A stretch of DNA of 51,413 bases from Syntrophomonadaceae bacterium (GCA_012799365.1 JAAZLJ010000022.1:1-51413), one strand, 5' to 3'. Shown: positions 25,297 through 33,921, counted from the first letter of the stretch. The notes: generated by a model not told the origin, from the sequence alone. Made by a program: numbers and translations.

Positions 25297-26643
25297 TTAT
25301 TTAAGATACCCCAATGGATTATTATGTCTGCCCCCGTTGATGACTTCAAAATGTAGATGAGGCCCGGTACTACGTCCGGTAGAGCCTACATGTGCAATTA
25401 CCTGCCCCTTGGAAACCTTGCTCCCCTTGCTTACCAGCAGCTTGGAACAATGGGCATATCGGGTGACCACTCCATTACCGTGGGCGATTTCTACCATTTT
25501 CCCGTAGCCACCACTCCAACCGGCAAATCTCACCGTCCCGCCATCAGCGGCCCGAATAGCCGTACCGGTCTTGGCTCCAATATCGATACCTTTATGACTG
25601 CCTCCCCGGGAACCATAGCTAGAAGTAATCCTGCCATAAATAGGCCAACTCAATGTTCCCGAACTTCGTCCGCTGCCACGCGAGGCAACCACGATTCTTT
25701 CGCCCTTAACTATTACCCTATCCACAGCTTTTTCTATGATGTTCTCACTGAGGATATTTTTGTCTACCGTAGATCCATTCTTACAGGTTAGTCGATAAGT
25801 TACTTGCTTCCGGCCCTCTTTCCCTGCTTGCTTAACTTTCACACTGCTGCTCTTGCGGTCTACCTCAACCCTGGTCTTATAAGGGATTTTTTCCTCCCGA
25901 GTACCCTCTACCACTGTAACCACGTCAACATAAGGACTGGTTGTAGATATCGCCAATTTCTGTCCCAGCTGCAGCCGTTCACTCTTCAGCTTGTTGGCAG
26001 CTACGATATCCACGACATGTGTATCATGCCGTCGGGCTATCAGCCACAGTGAATCTCCCTCTTTAACCTCATAGATAGTAGGTGAATCCGTGCCGGTCTG
26101 TAGTATCTGCAAAGCCTGATCCGGGCTAACAATCTTATCAGTAGAAACCGTCTTCTGATTAATCTCTACTTTTTGCTCAAATTCCGCTGAAACAAGTTTT
26201 TCCCCTGACTCACAGCCAGTATACCCTTTTTTGAGCCGTTCCAAAACCTCTTTGGCCTTAGACTCACTGCTGACCACCACGACTGGTTTCCCATCCACTA
26301 CGATGGCCGCCCCGGTGGTAACCAGCTTCAATTCTCGGGCAATTATTTTCGCTACCTGGGCATCAGCCAGAATAGCTTTCTCATTAACCAGGACCCTCTT
26401 AAACTTGAGCTCATCCTTTACGTTAACCGGATGTCCCGTAGCCTTAGCCTGCTCCTGACAGACCTTATGTAGTTTATTCTGAAATTCTCCGGCATCTTTA
26501 ACGACACAGACCTGTTTGCCGTTAACATACACTTCATAGGCAGTCGTACGGCATCCTACCAAACACAACATCAAGACCAGCGACAAACTAAGCAGCGTAA
26601 GCAGTGGGAAGAGGACCCGTTTCTGGGTTAGTTTTTGCTTCAT
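25297..26643 (-). CDS. Lipoprotein with LysM, G5 and M23 peptidase domains
   Basis: A 448-residue cell-wall hydrolase. The N-terminus is a lipoprotein signal with lipobox LVGC (Cys about 31), which would anchor the protein in the outer face of the membrane. A region of about 150 residues without a clear domain follows, then LysM (190-234, YEVKEGDSLWLIARRHDTH) for peptidoglycan binding, a G5 domain (235-315) and a C-terminal M23 (LytM) endopeptidase. Zinc ligands are in SHKGIDIG (His350, Asp354) and GPHLHFE. This architecture is common in spore-formers, for cell separation or cortex/engulfment functions. The ATG at 26643 with GGGAGAAG upstream is preferred to a TTG ten codons earlier. Confidence 0.93.
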   Translation of the reverse strand: MKQKLTQKRVLFPLLTLLSLSLVLMLCLVGCRTTAYEVYVNGKQVCVVKDAGEFQNKLHKVCQEQAKATGHPVNVKDELKFKRVLVNEKAILADAQVAKIIARELKLVTTGAAIVVDGKPVVVVSSESKAKEVLERLKKGYTGCESGEKLVSAEFEQKVEINQKTVSTDKIVSPDQALQILQTGTDSPTIYEVKEGDSLWLIARRHDTHVVDIVAANKLKSERLQLGQKLAISTTSPYVDVVTVVEGTREEKIPYKTRVEVDRKSSSVKVKQAGKEGRKQVTYRLTCKNGSTVDKNILSENIIEKAVDRVIVKGERIVVASRGSGRSSGTLSWPIYGRITSSYGSRGGSHKGIDIGAKTGTAIRAADGGTVRFAGWSGGYGKMVEIAHGNGVVTRYAHCSKLLVSKGSKVSKGQVIAHVGSTGRSTGPHLHFEVINGGRHNNPLGYLK

Positions 26644-26746
26644 TGGTCTTCTCCCATCATTTTTATCCCGCAATGAATTCTACACCAAAGTATGAAAATC
26701 CTCCTTATGAATTCAATTTGTGAACAATTTCATCAAATTTGTCACA

Positions 26747-28159
26747 TCACTGCAGGCCTCCCCCCTCGACATGACCGGCTTTCGACCGGATTTTTTCAAT
26801 TTCCAAATAAATCGCACATTCCACTCTTTTACGATGCATAGCACAGGCAGTACGGGCTGGTATTTCCAGGCACCCGTTACTGAAATAGGCATTAGCATGA
26901 CATCCGCCCCCACAATAAAAACGCGCCCAGCATTTACGACATTCTGCTTTGGATGACAAATAATTCCTGGTCAGGCGCTGTTTAACCTGCGGGTCGGTGA
27001 TACCCGTCTCTACATTACCCATTAGAAATTCTTCTTCTCCTATAAACTGATGGCAGGGATAGATGTCTCCTCCCGGCGTAATAGCCAAATATTCACCGCC
27101 TGCCCCACAGCCGGTTAATCGCCGGGCCAGACAAGGACCCCGGGCCAGATCCAGGTTAAAATGAAAGTAGTTTATCTCCTGGCCCGCCTGATAGTGAGCC
27201 CACAGAGCCCGGGTAAGCCGATCATATTCCTCCAGCACCCGGGGAATAACCTCTTCCCCAATGGCAAATTCCTCATAAGGCCCTACCGCCGGCTCCAGAG
27301 ATAAGTTGGTAAACCCGCAGGCTATCAGGTGTTCCAAATCCTGAGTAAAATCTAGATTGCCCCGAGAGAAAGTACCCCTTACGTAATAGCTGACCGGATT
27401 CCTGGCTACCATCTGCTGAATGCGGGGCAAAACCACATCATAGCTCCCCTGCCCATTGTTAAGAAGCCGGCAGCGATCATTTACTTCCCGGCGTCCGTCC
27501 AGGCTCAGAATCACAGAGATCCCTTCTTCAACCAGGTAATCCATTTTCTCTTCATCCAGAAGCAGGGCATTGGTGGTGAGCGTAAACCGCAGGTTTTTAC
27601 CAGCCTTGCGCCCCTGCTTACGCCCGTACGCCACCAGACTACAGACTACATCCCAATTAAGCAGCGGCTCGCCCCCAAAAAAATCCACTTCTAGATTGGT
27701 AATATCCTGGCTCCCAGAAATAAGAAAATCCAAAGCTTGGCGGCCCACCGCCTCACTCATCAGCCCTTTTTCCGTCCCGAAATCTCCCTGCCGGGCAAAA
27801 CAATAAGTACATCTCATGTTACAAAGATGAGCAACATTCAAACAAAGTGCCTTTACAGGCATCTCCTCCAGATTGAGAATCGGTAATTCCACCGGGGTAA
27901 AAAGCGTTTGATCATCGTATGCCTGTTTCAACTCGTCTTCCACTTCTGTCGCTGCTTCGGTGCCAAAAAGCTGCCGACATCTGGCACCGGCCTGGGCAGC
28001 ATCACCTTGATTCTCGATTAGAGCAGTTACAAATTCCCGCGCCGGTTCGTCCAGCAAATGAATCGCTCCACTGTTAACATCCACCAAAATATGGTCCCCT
28101 TCAACGGAAAACAAGTGGATATTAGACGCAAAATCGTATCCGCTGACGTCCATCACCAT
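26747..28159 (-). CDS. SCIFF-type radical SAM peptide maturase
   Basis: A radical SAM/SPASM enzyme of about 470 residues that installs thioether crosslinks in the small six-cysteine peptide encoded immediately upstream. The N-terminal part (VDVNSGAIHLLDEPA) is the precursor-recognition region typical of SCIFF maturases. The radical SAM cluster motif is CNMRCTYC at 113-120. The SPASM region carries many cysteines for auxiliary 4Fe-4S clusters (CGAGGEY; PCHQF; ECRKCWARFYCGGGC). The frame extends upstream to a GTG inside a GC hairpin; I prefer the ATG at 28159 downstream of GGGGAGG, or the ATG two codons later. In characterised systems this enzyme makes Cys-to-Thr thioethers using S-adenosylmethionine. 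Confidence 0.93.
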   Translation of the reverse strand: MVMDVSGYDFASNIHLFSVEGDHILVDVNSGAIHLLDEPAREFVTALIENQGDAAQAGARCRQLFGTEAATEVEDELKQAYDDQTLFTPVELPILNLEEMPVKALCLNVAHLCNMRCTYCFARQGDFGTEKGLMSEAVGRQALDFLISGSQDITNLEVDFFGGEPLLNWDVVCSLVAYGRKQGRKAGKNLRFTLTTNALLLDEEKMDYLVEEGISVILSLDGRREVNDRCRLLNNGQGSYDVVLPRIQQMVARNPVSYYVRGTFSRGNLDFTQDLEHLIACGFTNLSLEPAVGPYEEFAIGEEVIPRVLEEYDRLTRALWAHYQAGQEINYFHFNLDLARGPCLARRLTGCGAGGEYLAITPGGDIYPCHQFIGEEEFLMGNVETGITDPQVKQRLTRNYLSSKAECRKCWARFYCGGGCHANAYFSNGCLEIPARTACAMHRKRVECAIYLEIEKIRSKAGHVEGGGLQ

Positions 28160-28188
28160 AGCTTGAGCTTGCCTCCCCACAAAAGACA

Positions 28189-28209
28189 AGGCGGGCATCA
28201 CGCCCGCCT
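28189..28209 (-). promoter_or_regulatory. GC-rich hairpin between SCIFF precursor and maturase
   Basis: A perfect 8-base stem (AGGCGGGC / GCCCGCCT) with a five-base loop, followed on the minus strand by TTGTCTTTT. It sits 58 bases after the precursor stop and just before the maturase. It could be a weak terminator or an mRNA stabiliser that makes the peptide more abundant than the enzyme. Confidence 0.65.
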
Positions 28210-28267
28210 ATTTATTCGTTATAAGTAAAACTCAGCGCCATATTACCTGAAAACATTTCCGACGAAA

Positions 28268-28408
28268 CTATTGTTTTTCGCACACCTGGTTACCAACTGT
28301 GCAAGAGGTCTTGCAAGCTGATTGACAGGATGCCTGACATTCACGACAATTAGTTTCCCCGCTGTCCCGTTTAAGCACCGGGCCCACAATAGTCTGTAGA
28401 TGCTTCAT
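28268..28408 (-). CDS. SCIFF ranthipeptide precursor (46 aa, six cysteines)
   Basis: A 46-residue peptide that fits the SCIFF definition (six cysteines in about forty-five residues). It starts MKHLQTIVGPVLKRD and has Cys at 21, 24, 28, 32, 36 and 43 with spacing C-x2-C-x3-C-x3-C-x3-C-x6-C. The leader part (residues 1-20) has no cysteine; the core ends CEKQ. An ATG with GGAGGGGG about nine bases upstream starts it. The radical SAM maturase follows on the same strand, as in other clostridial SCIFF loci, so this is the substrate. It is short enough for gene finders to miss. The biological role of SCIFF peptides is not settled; quorum or metabolic signalling has been proposed. Confidence 0.95.
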   Translation of the reverse strand: MKHLQTIVGPVLKRDSGETNCRECQASCQSACKTSCTVGNQVCEKQ

Positions 28409-28479
28409 TAAAAATATCCCCCTCCCCCATGAACCTGAAACCATTTAAATATAAACCGCCCAAGAGCGGTATGCTTTTC

Positions 28480-28554
28480 TGGAGCGGGAAACGGGATTCG
28501 AACCCGCGACCCTCGGCTTGGGAAGCCGATGCTCTACCACTGAGCTAATCCCGC
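28480..28554 (-). tRNA. tRNA-Gly (CCC)
   Basis: A 75-base cloverleaf including the encoded CCA. The acceptor stem begins GCGGGAT and pairs with TCCCGC. The anticodon stem TCGGC/GCCGA encloses loop TTCCCAA, giving anticodon CCC (reads GGG, glycine). The T loop is TTCGAAT. It lies upstream of the SCIFF precursor on the same strand. Confidence 0.96.
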
Positions 28555-28609
28555 GCAACAATATTTTAACTCACAGGGCTGTGGTTCGTCAACTCCACAG
28601 CAGACGCTC

Positions 28610-28936
28610 ATTATACCGGAGGTATCATCATCAGAGACAGGAAAACTACATATTTACGGAGTGTGGTTAACCCGCTCGCTCCCCGACTTGTCGACTGCAG
28701 TACATCAGCTCGCTTCAGTGTGTACTGCGACGTCGCCCACGGCCAGCGCTCAGGCTCCGCCTTCGATTCCGCCGACACTGGCGAAACATCGTCGGCTTTG
28801 TTAGTCGCTTCACCAGTCTATCTAAGGATTGTTTTATATATTCAGCGTATTCATAAGTTTCTGCGTAATCTGCGTCTATTTGCGATTCATCTGCGTCCAT
28901 CAGCGTATATCTGCGGTTTTAAAAGTTTTTATAGCA
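28610..28936 (+). repeat. Dispersed composite repeat, copy G (complete)
   Basis: One of the cleanest copies, filling the gap between tRNA-Gly and the methyltransferase. Left palindrome TACCGGAGGTATCATCATCAGAG, junction GTGTGGTTAACCCGCTCGCT, a type-II middle (GCTCAGGCTCCGCCTTCGAT; GCGAAACATCGTCGGC), an extended right module (three successive TCTGCGT units) and the terminal CTGCGGTTTTAAAAG followed by TTTTTATAGCAG. The right end overlaps the last codons of the methyltransferase gene. Confidence 0.92.
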
Positions 28937-29756
28937 GATCGGCTGACTCATACTCTTCCTCATCCTCATCCTGGTCTTTCATGTAGGTCAGCAGCCTGTA
29001 CTCCTCGGTAATTCCCCCCTGCTCCAGCCGATCCAATATCATCTGATGATAGACCTGATCCACCTCGGTAGAAATAAAATGCCGATCCAGCCGTCGACAG
29101 ACTTCCACTTCCGCCCCGCTGCCCCCGAAAAGTATCAGCACCACATCACCAGGCATAGTACATGCCTTTATCAATAACTCAGAGAGGTCTTGAGGTATCT
29201 GACAGGCATGATAGGTTTTCTCCCGGCTTACATTCTTCACCAAATCAAAGTAAAACCAATCATAGGGCATCCTGCCCCTGGAGCCCCGCGCCAGGTTCTG
29301 TCTGATGCGACGATCTGTGGGATTTTTGTAAGGCTGGGCCACGTTATTCTTATAGAAACTATTGTCCTTCGTCTTGCGCGCATGAAGAATACTACGGTGG
29401 GCAGTGGTAAATCGCCGAGGACTGTGCCCCACATTGGTGTTATAAACCCAGGCATAGTCATGCACTTCATAACAGGCTTCATCCAGGTATTTCACTCGCA
29501 GGTAAGCATTTTGTTTGGGATAATTGATGAAAAACAGATTACCCGTATCCTTTAATACCCTCAGTGATTCCCGCGCCAGCTCCACATACCACTTTATATA
29601 CTCATTAAAAGCCCGGGTATAAGTCTTACCCCGGTATTTTTTTCCTACATTGTAATCAGGGTCACCAAAGACCATGTCCACAGAATTTTCCGGAAGCTCT
29701 CGCAGCAGTTCCAGAATATCCATCAAAAACACCTGGTCTATGTACTTTTCTAACAA
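28929..29756 (-). CDS. Orphan DNA methyltransferase (N4-cytosine/N6-adenine, beta-type order)
   Basis: A 275-residue DNA methyltransferase of the N6_N4_Mtase family. The catalytic motif IV is DPDYN at 32-36 (variant of DPPY), and the S-adenosylmethionine motif I is FGGSG at 210-214, C-terminal to it, the order of the beta class. The region between (about 110-180) is basic and would hold target recognition. No restriction endonuclease, specificity subunit or repair gene is adjacent, so it appears solitary, and such enzymes usually mark DNA for regulation. The C-terminus is strongly acidic (QDEDEEEYES). The last residues and the stop lie in the dispersed repeat. Start TTG with GGGGAGGAA upstream. 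Target base and sequence cannot be told from here. Confidence 0.88.
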   Translation of the reverse strand: MLEKYIDQVFLMDILELLRELPENSVDMVFGDPDYNVGKKYRGKTYTRAFNEYIKWYVELARESLRVLKDTGNLFFINYPKQNAYLRVKYLDEACYEVHDYAWVYNTNVGHSPRRFTTAHRSILHARKTKDNSFYKNNVAQPYKNPTDRRIRQNLARGSRGRMPYDWFYFDLVKNVSREKTYHACQIPQDLSELLIKACTMPGDVVLILFGGSGAEVEVCRRLDRHFISTEVDQVYHQMILDRLEQGGITEEYRLLTYMKDQDEDEEEYESADLL

Positions 29757-29842
29757 CCCATTCCTCCCCTTAAATATATACTAATCGAGGCTGTAATAGA
29801 CCGACCATATTAGTCTCTAACAGCAAACCCTTTGAACTCGTT

Positions 29843-30016
29843 TTACTTCAGCAGCATCTCTCTATCTTCTTTACCCAGAAACTCCCCGAGTTCTTCATAG
29901 GAAACTTTGGCCGCCTCGTAGCCTTCGTCAAACCCCCGTTCTTTACCAACAGCAAATCCGGCCAGAAAAGCCACACCCGTAGCAGCTATTATAATTAGAA
30001 TCACTTCCGGAGTCAT
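29843..30016 (-). CDS. 57-residue single-membrane-segment protein
   Basis: A short gene with a strong start: ATG preceded by AAGGAGGGG at six bases. The product begins MTPEVILIIIAATGVAFLAG, giving one membrane-spanning segment at about 4-24, followed by a charged, probably cytosolic tail (GKERGFDEGYEAAKVSYEEL ending EMLLK). The GKERGFDEGY segment resembles the short extension seen in several small Firmicutes membrane proteins, but I do not recognise a family. It lies between tRNA-Val and the methyltransferase on the same strand, with an 86-base gap to the latter. Confidence 0.75.
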   Translation of the reverse strand: MTPEVILIIIAATGVAFLAGFAVGKERGFDEGYEAAKVSYEELGEFLGKEDREMLLK

Positions 30017-30185
30017 AGCGTACCCCTCCTTTTTTCTATATTCTACACTATATTATCTGTTTATGCCTATGAGATAATATCTTACATTCTGCTTACATTT
30101 TGCGGTAACATTGTTATAGAAGACGGTGTGCGGTCAAGTAGAAACCATTACTTGGCAAGTGCCAAACCTGGGTTACCAAACACAA

Positions 30186-30214
30186 AACGGCGAGGGTCTG
30201 AAACCCCCGCCGTT
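30186..30214 (-). terminator. Terminator after tRNA-Val
   Basis: On the minus strand AACGGCG and CGCCGTT enclose GGGTT/GACCC pairing, followed by TTGTGTTT. It starts about 13 bases past the tRNA 3' end. Confidence 0.85.
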
Positions 30215-30226
30215 ACTGACTTCTTA

Positions 30227-30301
30227 TGGTGGGCGATACAGGATTTGAACCTGTGACTTCTTCCGTGTGAAGGAAGCACTCTCCCACTGAGTTAATCGCC
30301 C
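30227..30301 (-). tRNA. tRNA-Val (CAC)
   Basis: A 75-base cloverleaf with CCA encoded. The acceptor is GGGCGAT/ATCGCCC, the anticodon stem is CTTCC/GGAAG with loop TTCACAC, giving anticodon CAC (valine, GUG). The T loop is TTCAAAT. A terminator follows. Confidence 0.95.
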
Positions 30302-30357
30302 TTTTACCCTCTCATGATATTACCCCTGCATCCCCCTGTCAAGTATGGTTTTAGGAT

Positions 30358-31641
30358 TCATTTTCGAGCAAACACTTCATTGGTAACGATAGTCTGATTT
30401 CGCTCCGGACCAGTAGCGATAAGGCAGTGTCTAACCCCGGTCAGTTCCGTGATCTGGTCTATATACCGCCGGGCAGCCGTGGGTAGTTCCTCGTAGGTTC
30501 TACACCCGGATAGGCTGGTTTTCCATCCCTCCATCTCGATATATACCGGCTCACAGTCCTGTAATATACGAAGACTATCAGGAAACTCCTGGATTATTTT
30601 ACCTCGCCACCGATATCCTACACAGATTTTGACGGTATCCATCTCATCGAGTACATCTATCTTGGTTATAGCCAGGTCAGTGAGACCATTAACCCGGGCA
30701 GCATAACGCAAAACCACCGCATCCAGCCACCCACAACGCCGGGGCCGACCGGTGGTGGTACCGAACTCAGCACCTCGTTCCCGGATATGACTGCCGGCCT
30801 CATCATCCAGTTCAGTGGGAAAGGGCCCTTCTCCCACCCGAGTGGAATAGGCTTTAGCCACCCCTACCACCCGGGAAATACGTGTAGGCCCAACTCCCGC
30901 ACCTATACAAGCTCCCCCTGCGGTAGGATAAGACGAAGTAACATACGGATAAGTTCCATGATCTATATCCAGCAGGGTACCCTGCGCCCCCTCCAGGAGC
31001 ACCTTCCGCCCCTTATCTATAACCTGGTTGACCAGTAAAGAAGTATCAGCAATATAATCCTGGATGTATTCTACATATCCCAGGAGTTTATCCAGCATCG
31101 CCTCATGATCATAACCAGCATGGTCATACAACCGCTGTAAAATTCGGTTTTTTTCTCGCACCAGAACCGCAAACCGAGCCGGAAAATCGGTATCCATCAC
31201 ATCTGCCAGGCGGAACCCGACTCGCTCCATCTTATCCGCATAAGCCGGGCCAATACCCCGCCGCGTGGTTCCCAGCTGCCGACCACCGTGTTCCTGCAGT
31301 TCGTCAAACTTTTTATGATACGGCATTAGAATGTGTGCCCGATTACTGATACGCAGATTGGAGGTATCGATACCCTGGCTTTCCAGGGTCTTCAATTCCT
31401 CTACTAATATCGCCAGATCCAGAGCCACCCCGTTACCGATTACGCAGAGCTTATCCGGATAAAGTATACCTGACGGCATCAAGTGCAGCATATATTTACG
31501 GCCACCGTCCACCACAGTATGTCCGGCATTGCTGCCTCCCTGATACCTGACTACACAATCGGCCTCCCGGGCCAGGAAATCAGTAATCTTTCCCTTGCCC
31601 TCATCTCCCCACTGCGCACCTACCAGTGCTACCACCGACAC
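30358..31641 (-). CDS. purA: Adenylosuccinate synthetase
   Basis: PurA joins IMP and aspartate with GTP hydrolysis, the first step from IMP to AMP. The signature GAQWGDEGKGK lies at the N-terminus (about residues 7-17), the IMP-binding QGGSNAGHTVV follows, and the GTP-binding C-terminal part ends with LIATGPERNQTI. The frame opens at a TTG eight codons upstream, but the GTG at 31641 gives a 427-residue product, the family length, and has GGAAGGTGG upstream. It is probably a single-gene unit, since lonC upstream has its own terminator. Confidence 0.97.
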   Translation of the reverse strand: MSVVALVGAQWGDEGKGKITDFLAREADCVVRYQGGSNAGHTVVDGGRKYMLHLMPSGILYPDKLCVIGNGVALDLAILVEELKTLESQGIDTSNLRISNRAHILMPYHKKFDELQEHGGRQLGTTRRGIGPAYADKMERVGFRLADVMDTDFPARFAVLVREKNRILQRLYDHAGYDHEAMLDKLLGYVEYIQDYIADTSLLVNQVIDKGRKVLLEGAQGTLLDIDHGTYPYVTSSYPTAGGACIGAGVGPTRISRVVGVAKAYSTRVGEGPFPTELDDEAGSHIRERGAEFGTTTGRPRRCGWLDAVVLRYAARVNGLTDLAITKIDVLDEMDTVKICVGYRWRGKIIQEFPDSLRILQDCEPVYIEMEGWKTSLSGCRTYEELPTAARRYIDQITELTGVRHCLIATGPERNQTIVTNEVFARK

Positions 31642-31720
31642 GGGCGTCCACCTTCCTTTAGCCAAAAAATGTCACCACAAAAAGCATACTTATCTTAGCA
31701 GATGCACCGAAGGGTGTCAA

Positions 31721-31749
31721 TAAAAAGAGCCGAGGCTTATCCCCCCGGC
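31721..31749 (-). terminator. Terminator of the ribosomal protein/lon unit
   Basis: On the minus strand GCCGGGG and CCTCGGC (one G-T pair) enclose a seven-base loop and run into TCTTTTTATT. It lies beyond copy H of the repeat and upstream of purA. Confidence 0.75.
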
Positions 31750-31763
31750 CATGGAACACTGAT

Positions 31764-31975
31764 TTGAAACCGCAGATGATAACAAATAGACGCAGAGAAC
31801 GCGAAATGTATGAATCCGCTGAAGAAACAAAATAACCCATCACTTCAGGAGGGCATTAATGATTCGAGCGACTTGCGAAGCCGACGATTTTTGGCAAGTA
31901 TTGGCAGCCGAAGCGCAGCCTGGGCGCCCACTGAAGCTAACGATGTTTCGCCAGTATCGGCAACCATATTGTTTA
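31764..31975 (-). repeat. Dispersed composite repeat, copy H (inverted)
   Basis: Gap between lonC and purA. The right module comes first (TTGAAACCGCAGATGATAAC, then GAATCCGCTGAAGAAACAAA), followed by a type-II middle in inverted orientation (CGACTTGCGAAGCCGACGAT; GCTAACGATGTTTCGCCAG). The junction and left palindrome are missing. Confidence 0.8.
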
Positions 31976-31997
31976 TCTCCGGGTTAGAGCCGCTCTT

Positions 31998-33899
31998 TCA
32001 GGTTACGGCCAGAACATGCCGGAAAGCATCTTCGATCCTATCGATGGTTACGATTTCAATATCCCGGGCACTGCCAGCAGGAAGCTCCTCATAATTATCG
32101 ACCGGACATAGAATCCTGGCCATGCCTGCCTGGCGGGCCGCATAAAGCTTCTCACTCAGACCTCCCACCGGCCTGATCCTACCCTGAATAGATAGTTCCC
32201 CGGTAACCGCCACGTCCTGGCGTAGAGGAATATTCCGCACCGCACTCATCATTACCAGGAATACAGCCGCCCCTATCGAGGGGCCGTCGATATTGCCTCC
32301 TCCTACCACATTAATGTGTATATCGTAGGCAGATATATCTTCCCCGGTCACCTGACGAAAAACTGATACCGCATTAAATACGGAATCCCGAGCCATAGGT
32401 CCCGAGGTATCATTGAACCTGATATAGCCCTCTCCTTTTCTCTGAGCCGGAAACGAAACCGCCTCCAGTTCCACCAGAGTACCCAGATAACCCACCACTC
32501 CCAATCCAAATATTTTACCTACTTTCGGTTCAGGAGACGCCTTAATATGGGCATAAGAGGTGATACGGCTGCTCCGAATAACTTCCAGGATATGCTTCCT
32601 GGTCACCCGGATGTGACGCGAGGGGTTATCGAAAATGGCTATAGCATAGGCATCCGCCAGTATGCTGTTAGCCTTTCGCCCCTCGTTAGTATACTCGCTT
32701 ATAAGCTGACTAACCCCTGCTTCCAGGGTAAGCCCCAGGCGGGCGGCTGAACTCTCCACTATCCCTCTTATATCGTCAGCAGTGAGTGGTTCGAAATACA
32801 CTTCCGCACAACGAGAACGTAGAGCCGGACTCAGTTCTTCCCGCCGCCGGGTAGTGGCCCCAATCAATATAAAATCAGCTGGCACTCCATGGTCAAACAT
32901 CTTTTTAACGTACTGTGGAATCCGCTGATCGTGTGGATCATAATATGATGAGTCAAAATAAACCCGTTTGTCTTCTAAAACTTTAAGTAATTTGTTATGT
33001 AAGAACGGGTCCATATCCCCGATCTCATCAATAAACAAAATACCCCCATGAGCTTCCGTAACCAGCCCCGGCTTAGGTTCCGGTATACCGTCTTCTGCCA
33101 GGTCTTTTTTGGCACCCTGGTAAATGGGATCGTGTACCGAACCCAACAAAGGATTGGTTCCCTCCCGTGGATCCCACCGCAGGGTAGCACCATTTACTTC
33201 AATAAAGGGAGCCCCCGCGCTAAAAACGCTCCCCTCCACCTTTTTTGCATATTCCAGGGCCAATCGGGCACAAGTAGTTTTTCCCACCCCGGGCGGTCCA
33301 TACAGGAGTATATGCTGGGGAAACGGGGCACACAGTTTGGAAAGCAAGGCTCGGACCGCTCGTTTTTGACCCACGATTTCCTCAAAATTCAGCGGTCTGA
33401 CCTTTTCTATAGCTGAGGTGGATAACTGTGTATATTCCAGTTTTTCCAGGTACCCCAGCTTCTTAAGCGTAGCAGCATTCTCGGGTTCGGCATTTTCCTT
33501 GAGTACCTGCCTGCGTATTTCGCTTACATACTCCTCATAACGTTCTTCAATTTTTTGCCGAACCTTCTTTTCCAGTCTTTCTTCTACCGCTTTCCGAGCC
33601 AGGAGCTCTGAGGCTGATTCTTCCAACTCCCTGATGGTTTGTGGAAGTGCCTCCGGATCAGAAGTTGAACTCATCTCCTGTTCGCCATACACCAATATTT
33701 CCAGTGCCTTTACCCGTTCATAGAAATCCGTTGACTTCATGAGGTCCGTCACCTTCAACCGGTCGGCCCTCCTGGTAATTCCCTGAGCCCCATATACCCG
33801 CAATAGCATCTGATAAATGGTATCAACCTTGCGCTGCAGATCACTAAAGAGCCGGCCCGAATTTTTCTCAGGCCTGGGGTTAGAAAGATAGCTTTCCAC
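31998..33899 (-). CDS. lonC: Spore-lineage Lon-type ATP-dependent protease (LonC-like)
   Basis: A 633-residue AAA+ protease whose proteolytic domain is of the Lon type. The N-terminal 165 residues are a charged helical region, different from the Lon N-domain. Walker A is GPPGVGKT at 201-208, Walker B is ILFIDE at 287-292, and the catalytic dyad is Ser541 (DGPSIG) and Lys584 (LSEKLYAA). The layout fits the Lon family members restricted to spore-formers (the 'spore_lon_C' type). It would degrade specific cytosolic proteins, but its substrates and timing are not known from the sequence. The start is GTG with AAAGGAG ten bases upstream, 23 bases after rplI, so the two genes are probably co-transcribed. 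Confidence 0.93.
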   Translation of the reverse strand: MESYLSNPRPEKNSGRLFSDLQRKVDTIYQMLLRVYGAQGITRRADRLKVTDLMKSTDFYERVKALEILVYGEQEMSSTSDPEALPQTIRELEESASELLARKAVEERLEKKVRQKIEERYEEYVSEIRRQVLKENAEPENAATLKKLGYLEKLEYTQLSTSAIEKVRPLNFEEIVGQKRAVRALLSKLCAPFPQHILLYGPPGVGKTTCARLALEYAKKVEGSVFSAGAPFIEVNGATLRWDPREGTNPLLGSVHDPIYQGAKKDLAEDGIPEPKPGLVTEAHGGILFIDEIGDMDPFLHNKLLKVLEDKRVYFDSSYYDPHDQRIPQYVKKMFDHGVPADFILIGATTRRREELSPALRSRCAEVYFEPLTADDIRGIVESSAARLGLTLEAGVSQLISEYTNEGRKANSILADAYAIAIFDNPSRHIRVTRKHILEVIRSSRITSYAHIKASPEPKVGKIFGLGVVGYLGTLVELEAVSFPAQRKGEGYIRFNDTSGPMARDSVFNAVSVFRQVTGEDISAYDIHINVVGGGNIDGPSIGAAVFLVMMSAVRNIPLRQDVAVTGELSIQGRIRPVGGLSEKLYAARQAGMARILCPVDNYEELPAGSARDIEIVTIDRIEDAFRHVLAVT

Positions 33900-33921
33900 C
33901 GCCTTGAATCTCCTTTGCTTG

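Noticed and set aside
24893-28936. CRISPR array suggested by the repeated TCTGCGT units and dispersed copies
   Set aside because: Units are not regularly spaced with unique spacers, occur singly across the window in both orientations, and no cas genes are present.
28663-28986. Small plus-strand frame across the repeat and methyltransferase 3' end
   Set aside because: It is carried by repeat sequence, has no ribosome site and shares residues with frames in other repeat copies.
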